A stretch of DNA of 64,000 nucleotides from Luteibacter sp. UNCMF331Sha3.1 (GTDB lineage Bacteria; Pseudomonadota; Gammaproteobacteria; Xanthomonadales; Rhodanobacteraceae), in the NCBI RefSeq assembly GCF_900109915.1, contig NZ_FOBU01000002.1:110443-174442 (forward strand). Reading direction: 5' to 3'. Both the position numbers and the translations under genes were made by a program. Numbering within the stretch: position 1 is the first letter of the stretch; the number at the start of each line of letters is the position of its first letter. Shown here piece by piece: positions 17,148 through 25,190 of this stretch. The notes beneath the pieces are model-generated. The model was not told where the DNA came from, made no database searches, and worked only from the letters and a program-made list of their open reading frames with translations.

Positions 17148-18098
17148 ATGGCCCGCCCCATCTGGACCGGAACGCTGTCGTTCGGTCTGCTCAACGTACC
17201 GATCCGCCTGATGTCCGGCGAGCGCCGTAACGACATCCACTTCCGCATGCTCGATCAGCGCAGCAACACGCCGGTGCGCTACGAGCGCGTCAACGCGGAC
17301 ACGGGTGAAGAAGTGCCCTGGAAGGACATCGTCAAGGCGTTCGAGTACCAGAAAGGCAGCTACGTGGTGCTCGAGGAAGAGGACATCCGCAACGCGGCCA
17401 GCGACGCGCACGAAACCGTGGAGATCGACGCCTTCGTCGATGGCGCCGACATCGCGCCGGCCTATTACGAGAAACCGTACGTGCTGCTGCCGGCGAAGAA
17501 GGCCGAAAAAGGCTACGTGCTGCTGCGCGAAACGTTGAAGAAGACCGGCAAGGTGGGCATCGCGCGCGTCGTGATCCGCACGAAGGAATACCTCGCCGCG
17601 GTGATGCCGCAGGGCAACGCGCTGATGATGAACATCCTGCGGTATCAGGCGGAAGTCGTCGATGCCGACGAATACGAGCTGCCTGAAAAGGCGGCCGGCG
17701 ACTACCGCATCACCTCGCGCGAAATGGAGATGGCGAAGGAACTGATCGAGTCGATGTCCGGCAAGTGGAAGCCCGAGGCGTACCACGACGAGTTTCGCGC
17801 CAAACTGCGGGCGGCGATCGAGAAGCGCCTCAAGAGCAAGGGCGTCACGACCACGGTCGAGGAAGAAGAGCGGACACCGGAGAATGCGACGACCAACGTC
17901 GTGGATTTCATGGCGCTGCTGAAGAAGAGCATCGGCGCGAAGACGCGCACGCCCGCGATCAAGGAAGTCGCGACGAAGAAGTCCGCCGCGAAGAAAGCGC
18001 CTGCGAAGACCGCACCCGCGAAGAAGACCGCGGCAAAGAAGGCGCCCGGCAACAAAGCGGCGGCGCGCAAGGCGCCCGCCAGACGCCGGGCGAGCTGA
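17148..18098 (+). CDS. ku: Non-homologous end-joining protein Ku
   Basis: A 316-residue bacterial Ku. Homodimers ring broken DNA ends and recruit LigD. The opening GTLSFGLLNVPIRLM, KGYVLLRETLKKTGKVGIAR and MPQGNALMMNILRYQAEV are the conserved beta-barrel segments. DFMALLKKSI lies at the start of the C-terminal arm. Residues from about 265 form a Lys/Ala-rich tail like those that aid DNA threading in some bacterial Ku proteins. ATG 17148 precedes the invariant W-x-G. The LigD-polymerase gene starts three bases after the stop, so the two are co-transcribed. Confidence 0.96.
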   Translation: MARPIWTGTLSFGLLNVPIRLMSGERRNDIHFRMLDQRSNTPVRYERVNADTGEEVPWKDIVKAFEYQKGSYVVLEEEDIRNAASDAHETVEIDAFVDGADIAPAYYEKPYVLLPAKKAEKGYVLLRETLKKTGKVGIARVVIRTKEYLAAVMPQGNALMMNILRYQAEVVDADEYELPEKAAGDYRITSREMEMAKELIESMSGKWKPEAYHDEFRAKLRAAIEKRLKSKGVTTTVEEEERTPENATTNVVDFMALLKKSIGAKTRTPAIKEVATKKSAAKKAPAKTAPAKKTAAKKAPGNKAAARKAPARRRAS

Positions 18099-18101
18099 CC
18101 G

Positions 18102-18974
18102 ATGTCGGCGACCGTCGTCGGTGGCGTCACCATCACGCATCCCGAGCGCGAGGTCTTCGGCGAGGGCGGCCCCACCAAGGGCGAGGTGGCCGCTTACTAC
18201 GAGGCAGTGGCGCCGTGGATGCTTCCCGAGCTCCGCGACCGCCCGCTTTCCGTGGTGCGCTGCCCGCAGGGCGCCACAGGGCAGTGCTTCTTCCAGAAGC
18301 ACCATGCCGACTCGCTGGGCCCGGACGTGAAAGCCGTGACGCTGGAAGAGAAGGACGGCGAGGCCGCCGAATACATCTACGTGGACGATGTGCGCGGCGT
18401 GCTGGAACTCGTGCAGATGAATACGCTGGAGTTCCATCCGTGGGGTTCCCGCATCGACGCGCCCGACCAGCCGGATCGCCTGATCTTCGATCTCGACCCT
18501 GCCAGCGGCGTGGCGTGGAAGGCGGTGGTGGCCGGCGCGAGGGAGATCCGCGAACGCCTCGCGGCGCACGGACTCGAGAGCTTCGTACGCAGCTCGGGCG
18601 GCAAGGGCCTGCACGTGGTCGCGCCGATCCGGCGCGGGCCGTCGTGGGTCCAGGTGAAGGCGTTCTGCGAAACGCTCGCCGACGAACTCGTCGCCGACAA
18701 GCCCAGGGCCTATATCGCGGAGGCGAGCAAGGCGAAACGCGAAGGCATGATCTTCATCGACTGGTTGCGCAACACACGCGGTGCCACGAGCGTCACCGGC
18801 TGGTCGTTGCGCGCGCGCCCGGGAGCACCCGTGGCCATGCCGTTGCACTGGGACGAGATCGCGCGGCTGAAGACCGGTGGGGCTTTCGATCTGAAGCGGG
18901 CGCTGAAGCGGGCCAAGGGGCTGGAAGCGGATCCGTGGGAAGGGGTTGCAACGCTTAAGCAGAAGCTGCCGTAG
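18102..18974 (+). CDS. Stand-alone LigD-type primase-polymerase (NHEJ)
   Basis: A 290-residue archaeo-eukaryotic primase-fold polymerase equal to the polymerase domain of LigD. Catalytic motifs are the metal-binding IFDLDPASG, the SSGGKGLHVV nucleotide motif and IFIDWLRN with the third acidic residue. Such domains add ribonucleotides at broken ends bridged by Ku. No phosphoesterase or ATP-ligase domain is fused, and none lies elsewhere in the window, so a ligase must be encoded elsewhere. The gene follows ku by three bases. Its last ~185 bases are repeated twice downstream as decayed copies. Confidence 0.93.
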   Translation: MSATVVGGVTITHPEREVFGEGGPTKGEVAAYYEAVAPWMLPELRDRPLSVVRCPQGATGQCFFQKHHADSLGPDVKAVTLEEKDGEAAEYIYVDDVRGVLELVQMNTLEFHPWGSRIDAPDQPDRLIFDLDPASGVAWKAVVAGAREIRERLAAHGLESFVRSSGGKGLHVVAPIRRGPSWVQVKAFCETLADELVADKPRAYIAEASKAKREGMIFIDWLRNTRGATSVTGWSLRARPGAPVAMPLHWDEIARLKTGGAFDLKRALKRAKGLEADPWEGVATLKQKLP

Positions 18975-19137
18975 CTTACCGGTCTTACCTCACGTCACAC
19001 CGGCGTACGCCGGTATCCACCGCGACGCGATCGGTCCATGCGTGAAGTTGGCATCGGCCTTATGCGCACGAGCTCGACGCACCCTCGGGGACCGACGCCG
19101 TGGATCCCGGCGTACGCCGGGATGACGGTGACGGGAC
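18975..19137. repeat. REP pair (first copy) after the LigD-polymerase gene
   Basis: Two GGCGTACGCC-cored palindromes (at about 18998 and 19106) in opposite flanking context form a BIME-like pair. A second, nearly identical segment begins at 19324, giving a period of about 349 bases together with the ligD tail. Confidence 0.85.
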
Positions 19138-19147
19138 GGGACAGGGT

Positions 19148-19323
19148 GACGCTGTCACCGGTTGGTCGCTGCGCGCGCTTCCGGGAGCACTTGGGGCCAT
19201 GCCGTTGCACTGGGACGAGATTGCGCGGCCTAAGACGGGGGGACCTTCGATCTGAAGCGGGCGAAGACGCTGGGGGCCGATCCGTGGGAAGGGGTTGCAA
19301 CGCTGAAGCAGAAGCTGCCGTAG
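19148..19323 (+). pseudogene. Decayed second copy of the LigD-polymerase 3' end
   Basis: About 176 bases closely match the end of the polymerase gene (18789-18974), including the region coding for WDEIA and the terminal TLKQKLP with its TAG. Small insertions and deletions break the frame (for example CGGCCTAAGACGGGGGGACC versus CGGCTGAAGACCGGTGGGGC). No start or ribosome site is present. It is the remnant of a segmental duplication, not a gene. Confidence 0.85.
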
Positions 19324-19485
19324 CTTACCGGTCTTACCTCACGTCATACCGGCGTACGCCGGTATCCACCGCGATGCGATCGGTCCATGCGTGGAGTTGG
19401 CATCGGCTTTAGGCGCACGAAGTCGACGCACCCTCGGGGACCGACGCCTGGATCCCGGCGTACGCCGGGATGACGGTGACGGGGC
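19324..19485. repeat. REP pair (second copy)
   Basis: Near-identical to 18975-19137 apart from scattered substitutions, and again with two GGCGTACGCC palindromes (about 19348 and 19457). It separates the second and third ligD-tail fragments. Confidence 0.85.
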
Positions 19486-19488
19486 GCG

Positions 19489-19655
19489 CTGTCACCGGCT
19501 GGTCGCTGCGCGCGCGGTGGCTATTCCGTTGCGCTGGGACGAGATCGCGCGGCTGGGGAGCGCGGGTTCGGTCGATCTGAGGAGGCACTGAAACGCGCGA
19601 ACGGTCTCGAGGATGATCCATGGACTGGCATTGCCTCGTTGAAACAGGTGCTGCC
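19489..19655 (+). pseudogene. Third, more divergent LigD-polymerase 3'-end fragment
   Basis: The sequence coding for VTGWSLRA, WDEIARL and a terminal SLKQVLP can be followed with frame breaks. Its last 60 bases differ more from the intact gene than copy two does (DDPWTGIASLKQVLP versus ADPWEGVATLKQKLP), as if derived from another allele. From about 19656 to the next gene at 19813 I see no further structure. Confidence 0.75.
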
Positions 19656-19812
19656 GAGTCGCCTGGCGTCCGAAGTGAGTATCGCAAAGCGTTTTCGGCA
19701 CGCCGCGATGCTGATGTTTGATTCAGGTGAGCCGCATCCATTTTTGGACTTGCGCAGGGTGGCCGCGCCGCGCACGATGGTTTCACAATCGGGATAACAC
19801 AAGGAGCGTGTG

Positions 19813-20304
19813 ATGAGTTCTGGACGATGGCACATCGTGCTCGCGGCGGCGACGCTTGCGTTTGCGGGCCTCACCATGGCGGCTACGCCGACCTTCAGGT
19901 GCCCCGATGCGGGCAAGATAAAGTCGGTGGTAGAGGATGACTGCGCTACGCGAGCGGACAGTCGAGGCGTTATCTACAGTGCGGACGACGGCGGCATCGA
20001 CTGGGAGGGTGAAGACCCGTCGACCTGCGAAAATAAACTCCACTTCAAGATGACCTTTGCGGCCGCGAACATTCTGGCCAGCGGCCAGGTCACTTGCGAC
20101 TACAAACCCACGACCGAGCAGGCGGCGGCAGAGGCTGACGGGAAGCCCAAGATCTTTCTGCGCATGAGTTCGAAAGGCGATACGCGATACGAGCCGGTAG
20201 CCGAAGGAAGCGACGGATGGTCTGCGCAGGAAAGCAACGGAACGTCGGCGCAGAGGTGCACGGGCGGCAGCTCGCCCGCGTGCTTGTTCCGGGAAGCCAG
20301 ATGA
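19813..20304 (+). CDS. Secreted cysteine-containing hypothetical protein
   Basis: A 163-residue exported protein: signal peptide HIVLAAATLAFAGLTMAA, then a mature domain starting FRCPDAGKIKSVV with six cysteines that could form three disulphides in the periplasm. Segments VIYSADDGGIDWEGE and LASGQVTCDYK recall DUF3757-type periplasmic proteins; this is a tentative resemblance. ATG 19813 has AAGGAG six bases upstream. It is convergent with the mannose operon. Confidence 0.75.
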   Translation: MSSGRWHIVLAAATLAFAGLTMAATPTFRCPDAGKIKSVVEDDCATRADSRGVIYSADDGGIDWEGEDPSTCENKLHFKMTFAAANILASGQVTCDYKPTTEQAAAEADGKPKIFLRMSSKGDTRYEPVAEGSDGWSAQESNGTSAQRCTGGSSPACLFREAR

Positions 20305-20354
20305 GACGCACGACGTACTGCGCCCGGCGAGGCCCGGCGCAGTACGCACGGTGA

Positions 20355-21572
20355 CTAGCCCTGCATGCGGCGCAGCGACGCCATCACTTCGTAGCAGGCG
20401 CCCATCGTGTGGTAGTCGGTCTTGCCGGCGGGGCTCTTTTCGTCGTCGTACTTTTCGTTGGTGCGCTTGAGGATGCGATACCACGCGCCGTACTTGTGAT
20501 CGACGAAGTGCTCCCAGCTGTACGCCCAGATCTTCTCGTACCACTCGTCGTACTTCGCTTCGCCGGTGGTCTCGAACAGGAGCTGGGCCGCGCCGAGCGA
20601 TTCGGCCTGCACCCAGAAATACTTGTCGTCGTCGCACACGTCGCCTTCCGGCGAGAAGCCATACGCGATGCCGCCGTATTCCTTGTCCCAGGCCTTGTCG
20701 AGCGCTTCGTCGAAGAGGTGCTTCGCCGTGGGAACGAGCCATGCCTTATGGCGCGACGTGCCCTTGGTGTAGCGCTCGAGCATCATCAGCAGCTTGGCCC
20801 ATTCGGTCTGGTGCCCCGGCTGGAAGCCCCACGGACGGAACAGGTGCTTCGGATTGTCGAGGTTGTATTCCCAGTCGATCGTCCAGTTCTCGTGGTAGTG
20901 CTCCCACACGAGCTTCTGCGGCGTGAGGCCCGCCTGGCGCTGGGTCATGTTCTCGGCGAGCACGAGCGCGCGGTCGAGGTAGCGATCGTCCTTCGTGGCT
21001 TCCCACGCGGCGATCATGGCCTCGGTCATGTGCATGTTCGCGTTCTGGCCGCGGTAACCGGTGAAGTTCCAGTCCTTGTCCGCCTCGTCGCGGTACAGGC
21101 CGTACGCCGGTTCCCAGTAGCGCTTCTCGAGCAGGTCCCAGATCTCGCCCTGCCACGCGCGCGCTTCGTCGAAGCCCACTTTCACGCCGCAGGAGTACGC
21201 CAGCAGCATGAAGGCCAGGCCGTAGCAGTGGTTCATCTGGTCGTCGCGCTTGCCGTCGGCGATCGTCCAGGCGTAACCGCCCGTTTCCGGGTTCAGATGC
21301 ACTTCGCGCAGGTACTTCAGGCCGTGCATCGTGAGTTCCTTGTCTTCGGGCTTGCCGAATTCGAGGAACGCCATCGCGTGGTTGAATACGAAGCGCGTGC
21401 TGGACACGAGGTGACGGTGGGTGCGGTCGTACACCGAACCATCGTCCTTGTAGTACTGGAAGAAGCCGCCGGCCTTGTCGACCTCGTTCGGTTGGTAAAA
21501 CTTCATCGTCGTCGCGACGTGGTCGCGCAGGACGTCGACGTTGTGGAAATCGGGGAGGGGAACGGTCGTCAT
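20355..21572 (-). CDS. AGE-family sugar isomerase/epimerase, probable D-mannose isomerase
   Basis: A 405-residue (alpha/alpha)6-barrel protein of the N-acylglucosamine 2-epimerase superfamily. Barrel-lining conserved segments are NANMHMTEAMIAAWEAT, HENWTIDWEYN, QPGHQTEWAKLLMML and YHTMGACYEVMASLRRM; their histidines are the usual acid/base residues. Family members interconvert mannose and fructose (ManI/YihS type) or epimerise sugars. Its start overlaps the fructokinase stop as ATGA, and the operon includes a FucP-type transporter beside a GH92 mannosidase. Mannose-to-fructose isomerisation is therefore the best inference. ATG 21572 is used. Confidence 0.87.
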   Translation of the reverse strand: MTTVPLPDFHNVDVLRDHVATTMKFYQPNEVDKAGGFFQYYKDDGSVYDRTHRHLVSSTRFVFNHAMAFLEFGKPEDKELTMHGLKYLREVHLNPETGGYAWTIADGKRDDQMNHCYGLAFMLLAYSCGVKVGFDEARAWQGEIWDLLEKRYWEPAYGLYRDEADKDWNFTGYRGQNANMHMTEAMIAAWEATKDDRYLDRALVLAENMTQRQAGLTPQKLVWEHYHENWTIDWEYNLDNPKHLFRPWGFQPGHQTEWAKLLMMLERYTKGTSRHKAWLVPTAKHLFDEALDKAWDKEYGGIAYGFSPEGDVCDDDKYFWVQAESLGAAQLLFETTGEAKYDEWYEKIWAYSWEHFVDHKYGAWYRILKRTNEKYDDEKSPAGKTDYHTMGACYEVMASLRRMQG

Positions 21573-22549
21573 GCGTGCGTCTCCATGAAGGCCTTCACTT
21601 CGGCCTGGTCGGGGATAGCGGTGAACGAGCCCTTGCGCGTGGCCGTGATGGCACCACACGCGGCGGCGAAGCGGATCAGGTCGACGAGGCGCGCTTCGTC
21701 GTCGATCAGCGTGTCGAAACGGTCGGGGGTGATGCCCTCGGCGGACAGGCGCGCGAGCAGGCCGCCTACGAAGGCGTCGCCCGCGGCGGTGGTGTCCACG
21801 GCCTCGACGCGATAGCCGGCGAGCGTGCCGCGTGCGCTACGCGAGAACCAGCGCATCGGCTCCGCACCGTCGGTCACCAGCAGGAGACGGGCATTGCCCT
21901 TCCACAGGCGATCGAGCACCGCGTCGTCGGAACCCGCACCCGCGTGGATGAAAGCGAACTCTTCCGCGCTGAGCTTGATCACGTCCGCTTCGTGCAGGGT
22001 TTCCCACAGGCGCGGCAACGGTGCCTCGTCCTTCGGCCACAGGGCCGGGCGCAGGTTCATGTCGAAGCTGACCAGCGCACCCGCCTTGCGGGCGCGACGC
22101 ATGCCCTCGACCGTGGTCTCGGCGATGGCGGCCTCGGTCAGCGAGTTGGAGCAGACGTGGAAGATCGCCAGGTCGTCGAACGCCTCGGCGCGGAAGTGTT
22201 CCGGGCGGAACAGCAGGTCGGCCGCGGGCGGACGGTAGAAGCTGAAGCTGCGGTCGCCCTTGTCGTCGTGCGCCACGAAGGCCAGCGCGGTACGCGCCTC
22301 GTCCGTGCGTGCGACGTCCTCGGTGCCGACCTTGAGGTCGGTGAGGCTCTTGAGCAGGAAGTCGCCGAACATGTCGCGTGCGAGCATGCCGGCGAATCGG
22401 GCGTTGCCACCCAGGCGGGCCGCGGCGACCGCGACGTTGGCCGGCGCACCGCCGGCAAAAGGGACGAAGGCGGGAGGCTGATCAGCGCCGCCCTGGGGCT
22501 GTGCGTGGAAATCGATCAGCGCCTCGCCGAAGCAGAGGATGGAAGACAT
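21569..22549 (-). CDS. PfkB-family fructokinase
   Basis: A 326-residue ribokinase-fold sugar kinase. It has the PfkB signature 1 region PFAGGAPANVAVAAARLG (about residues 29-46) and signature 2 VDTTAAGDAFVGGLLARL with the catalytic Asp in GDAF. The pattern ILCFGEALIDF is typical of bacterial fructokinases. It would phosphorylate fructose made by the adjacent isomerase to fructose-6-phosphate. ATG 22549 (MSSILCFG) is chosen; the upstream extension lies in a hairpin-bearing leader. The stop overlaps the isomerase start by four bases. Confidence 0.92.
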   Translation of the reverse strand: MSSILCFGEALIDFHAQPQGGADQPPAFVPFAGGAPANVAVAAARLGGNARFAGMLARDMFGDFLLKSLTDLKVGTEDVARTDEARTALAFVAHDDKGDRSFSFYRPPAADLLFRPEHFRAEAFDDLAIFHVCSNSLTEAAIAETTVEGMRRARKAGALVSFDMNLRPALWPKDEAPLPRLWETLHEADVIKLSAEEFAFIHAGAGSDDAVLDRLWKGNARLLLVTDGAEPMRWFSRSARGTLAGYRVEAVDTTAAGDAFVGGLLARLSAEGITPDRFDTLIDDEARLVDLIRFAAACGAITATRKGSFTAIPDQAEVKAFMETHA

Positions 22550-22589
22550 GCGTACGGCCTGTCCTTGGGGGCGAGGTGGAAGGGAAACA

Positions 22590-22620
22590 CGACGGCCGGC
22601 CATGCGATGGCCGGCCGTCG
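22590..22620. promoter_or_regulatory. Perfect hairpin between transporter and kinase genes
   Basis: Fourteen-base arms CGACGGCCGGCCAT and ATGGCCGGCCGTCG flank a three-base loop in the 82-base gap inside the operon. There is no T-tract. It could attenuate read-through, protect the upstream mRNA, or be a processing site. Confidence 0.6.
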
Positions 22621-22631
22621 GGGGACGAAGG

Positions 22632-23951
22632 TCAGCGCGAGGCGACCGGGAGGTTGCGGATCTTCGAGCCGCTGAGGCCGTAGAACACGATGTACGCGTA
22701 GCAGATCAGCGGGATGAAGAACGCGTGCTGCAGGCCGATCTGGTCGGCGATGATGCCCTGGATCCAGGGGATCAGCGCGCCACCGACGATGGCCATGATC
22801 AGCAGCGAGGACGCCTTGCCGGTCAGCGGGCCCATGCGCTCGATGCCCAGCGAGAAGATCGTCGGGAACATGATCGAGTTGAACAGGCCGATGACGACGA
22901 TGCTGTAGACGGCGACGGTGCCCGTGGTCAGCATGGTGGTGATGACCAGCAGCATGTTGATGACGGCGAACGCGGCGAGCAGCTTGCGCGGCGAGAACTT
23001 GGCGAGCAGTGCGGAGCCGATGAAGCGGCCGACCATCGCGCCGCCCCAGTAGAACGCCACGTGGCTGGCGGCCACTTCACCCGACATGTTGCCGATCTCC
23101 GGCAGCTGCAGGTAGTTGATCATGAAGCTGCCGATCGACACTTCGCCGCCGACGTAGAAGAAGATGCCCAGCACGCCGAACAACACGTGCGGCGTCTTCA
23201 GGGCGTCCATCAGCGAATGCTGGCTGTCGTCCGCCTTTTCCGTGGTTTCTTCCAGCGCCGGCAGGTTGAACAGGTAGACGCCGATCGCGAGCAGCACGAG
23301 CACGACGGCCAGGCCGATGTACGGGCCCTGCACCGACGCGGCTTCGTGCGCGCGGTAGGTCACCTGTTCGGCGGCCGACAGCTTGTCGATGTCCGCACCC
23401 GACTTCACGGCGTTGGACAGGATCAGCACGCCGCCGAAGAACGGGGCGAGGAAGGTGCCGAACGAGTTCAGGGCCTGGGCGAGCGTGAGGCGGCTGGAGG
23501 CCGTTTTCTCGGGGCCGAGCAGCGCGACGTACGGGTTGGCGGCCACCTGCAGCACCGTGATGCCCGTCGCGAGGACGAACAGCGCGCCGAGGAAGAAGCC
23601 GTAGACGCGCATGCCGGCGGCGGGCCAGAACAGCGCGGCGCCGATGCCGGTGATGATCAGGCCGGCCACGATGCCCTTCTTGTAGCCGAGGGCGGCAACG
23701 AGCTTGCCGGCGGGCAGCGACATGATGAAGTACGCGCCGAAGAACGTGAGCTGGATCAGCAGGGCCTGCGCATAGTTGAGTTCGAACACCGCCTTCAGGT
23801 GCGGGATCAGGATGTCGTTAAGACACGTGATGAAGCCCCACATGAAGAAGATGGTGGACATCACGCCAAGGGCGAGCGGGAAGAAGGTGTAACGGGTGTC
23901 ACCCGAGTTCGTCGACGACGAGCCGGGCGCTGGCGTATATCCGGTGGCCAT
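22632..23951 (-). CDS. FucP/GluP-type MFS sugar:proton symporter
   Basis: A 439-residue major-facilitator protein with twelve helices. The motifs FFMWGFITCLNDILIPHLK, QLTFFGAYFIMSLPAGKL, GYKKGI, LQVAANPYVALLGP, LTLAQALNSFGTFLAP and FNSIMFPTIFSLG are hallmarks of the fucose/glucose/galactose (FucP/GluP) subfamily. Given its neighbours it most likely imports mannose released by GH92. It lies 20 bases after the LacI stop, in the same orientation, and is therefore probably autoregulated with it. Confidence 0.93.
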   Translation of the reverse strand: MATGYTPAPGSSSTNSGDTRYTFFPLALGVMSTIFFMWGFITCLNDILIPHLKAVFELNYAQALLIQLTFFGAYFIMSLPAGKLVAALGYKKGIVAGLIITGIGAALFWPAAGMRVYGFFLGALFVLATGITVLQVAANPYVALLGPEKTASSRLTLAQALNSFGTFLAPFFGGVLILSNAVKSGADIDKLSAAEQVTYRAHEAASVQGPYIGLAVVLVLLAIGVYLFNLPALEETTEKADDSQHSLMDALKTPHVLFGVLGIFFYVGGEVSIGSFMINYLQLPEIGNMSGEVAASHVAFYWGGAMVGRFIGSALLAKFSPRKLLAAFAVINMLLVITTMLTTGTVAVYSIVVIGLFNSIMFPTIFSLGIERMGPLTGKASSLLIMAIVGGALIPWIQGIIADQIGLQHAFFIPLICYAYIVFYGLSGSKIRNLPVASR

Positions 23952-23971
23952 GTGGGCGCTCCTTTGTCAGT

Positions 23972-25021
23972 TCAGGGGGAGGACGGCGGGCAGCTGCTTT
24001 CGCGAACGACGAGCCGAACCGGCGCGATCGTATAAGCAGTGTCCGTCTCGGGATTGGAAAGTCTGTCGAGGATCAGTTCGGCGCTACGCCGTCCGAGTCC
24101 ACGCGGGTCCACCGCGATGGTGGTGAGGGGCGGTACGCACACCGAGGCTTCGGCGACGTCATCGAAGCCGGTCAGGGCGAAATCCTCGCCCGGACGGCGG
24201 CCTCGTTTGGTCAGACCAAGCATAAGCCCGAGGGCCACGGCGTCGTTGTAGCAAACCGCCGCCGTCGGCGCAGGGTCGCGCGCGAACAGGGCGCCGGTCT
24301 GGCGTGCGGCCTCGAGGCGCGTGGGCGCGCTTTCGATGAGCCATGCGGGGTCGACGGGCAGGCCCGCGTCGCGCATCGCGCCGGCGTAGCCGCGGCGGCG
24401 CTGCTCCACGGAGCTGGAATCGCGATGGCCGCCGAAGAACGCGATGCGCTGGTGCCCGAGGGCGATGAGATGCTCCGTCGCCAGGCGGGCGCCGTGCTCG
24501 TTGTCCATCTCCAGCGTGTCCCAGCGATGGGTGCCGTCGTCGTCCGGGAGCTCGCGGTTGAACACCAGAAGCGGCGTGTGCATGCCCACCGCGGCGAGCA
24601 CCTGCTCGCCCTCGCTGCCTTCCGCCGGCGAGAGGATGATGCCGGCCGGACCGTGCTCGATCAGGGAATTGAGCACCGCCTGCTGGCGATCGGGCGATTC
24701 GCCCGTGTTGCCGAGGAGGGTGACGTAGCCGGCGCGGGCCAGGGCCTCGTCGGCTCCGGCGGCGAATTCGGCGAAGAAGGGGTTGCCCAGGTCGTTGATG
24801 ACGAGCCCGATGCTGGACGAGGTGCGCCGGCGCAGATTCGCGGCCGCCCGGTTATAAACATAGCCCTGGCGCTTCAGCTCGGCTTCGACGCGGGCCCGGG
24901 TGGCGGAGTTCACGAGCGGGCTGCCTCGCAGCACCAGCGAGACGGTCGCCCGCGATACGTCGCAACCCTGGGCGATATCGGCCAGGGTCACCTTGCGGCG
25001 TTGCGGGGTATTCCTCGTCAT
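23972..25021 (-). CDS. LacI-family repressor of the mannose module
   Basis: A 349-residue regulator. The N-terminal helix-turn-helix is VTLADIAQGCDVSRATVSLV, followed by the hinge helix YNRAAANLRRR and a periplasmic-binding-protein-like effector domain (IGLVINDLGNPFFAEFAAG, RIAFFGG, AVCYNDAVALGLM, ALTGFDDVAEASVCVPPLTT). ATG 25021 has AAGGAG seven bases upstream; an in-frame upstream extension overlaps the divergent promoter region. It heads the operon with transporter, kinase and isomerase and is divergent from GH92, so it probably controls both from the shared 169-base region. Effector unknown; mannose or fructose is likely. Confidence 0.92.
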   Translation of the reverse strand: MTRNTPQRRKVTLADIAQGCDVSRATVSLVLRGSPLVNSATRARVEAELKRQGYVYNRAAANLRRRTSSSIGLVINDLGNPFFAEFAAGADEALARAGYVTLLGNTGESPDRQQAVLNSLIEHGPAGIILSPAEGSEGEQVLAAVGMHTPLLVFNRELPDDDGTHRWDTLEMDNEHGARLATEHLIALGHQRIAFFGGHRDSSSVEQRRRGYAGAMRDAGLPVDPAWLIESAPTRLEAARQTGALFARDPAPTAAVCYNDAVALGLMLGLTKRGRRPGEDFALTGFDDVAEASVCVPPLTTIAVDPRGLGRRSAELILDRLSNPETDTAYTIAPVRLVVRESSCPPSSP

Positions 25022-25137
25022 CTGAACTCCTTCAAACGATCTAAACCGGGCGATCATCGCGCGGTGGGCGGAGGGATGCATCACGCACTGCAACATGCGC
25101 TTGGCTGCTATCTTTGCTACGTTCGACGTGTTTGTCA

Positions 25138-25152
25138 CGATCCAAATGATCG
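25138..25152. promoter_or_regulatory. Candidate LacI-type operator
   Basis: A 15-bp inverted repeat CGATC-N5-GATCG lies in the 169-base region between the divergent lacI-type and GH92 genes, 39 bases before the GH92 start. Assignment rests only on symmetry and location. Confidence 0.3.
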
Positions 25153-25190
25153 GGACCGCCCGAATCGCGAAAATCCGAGGGGAACCTGAG

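Noticed and set aside
15038-17248. A 736-codon minus-strand frame opposite the ester hydrolase
   Set aside because: Shadow frame; the plus-strand protein has full catalytic motifs and a signal peptide.
18789-19655. Possible CRISPR or similar regular array
   Set aside because: The ~349-bp period, coding-derived units and REP palindromes do not fit short repeats with unique spacers, and no cas genes are present.
22539-24035. A 498-codon plus-strand frame rich in Asp/Glu/His/Gln across the MFS gene
   Set aside because: Reverse complement of a membrane-protein gene typically yields such polar low-complexity translations; the opposite strand has clear MFS motifs.
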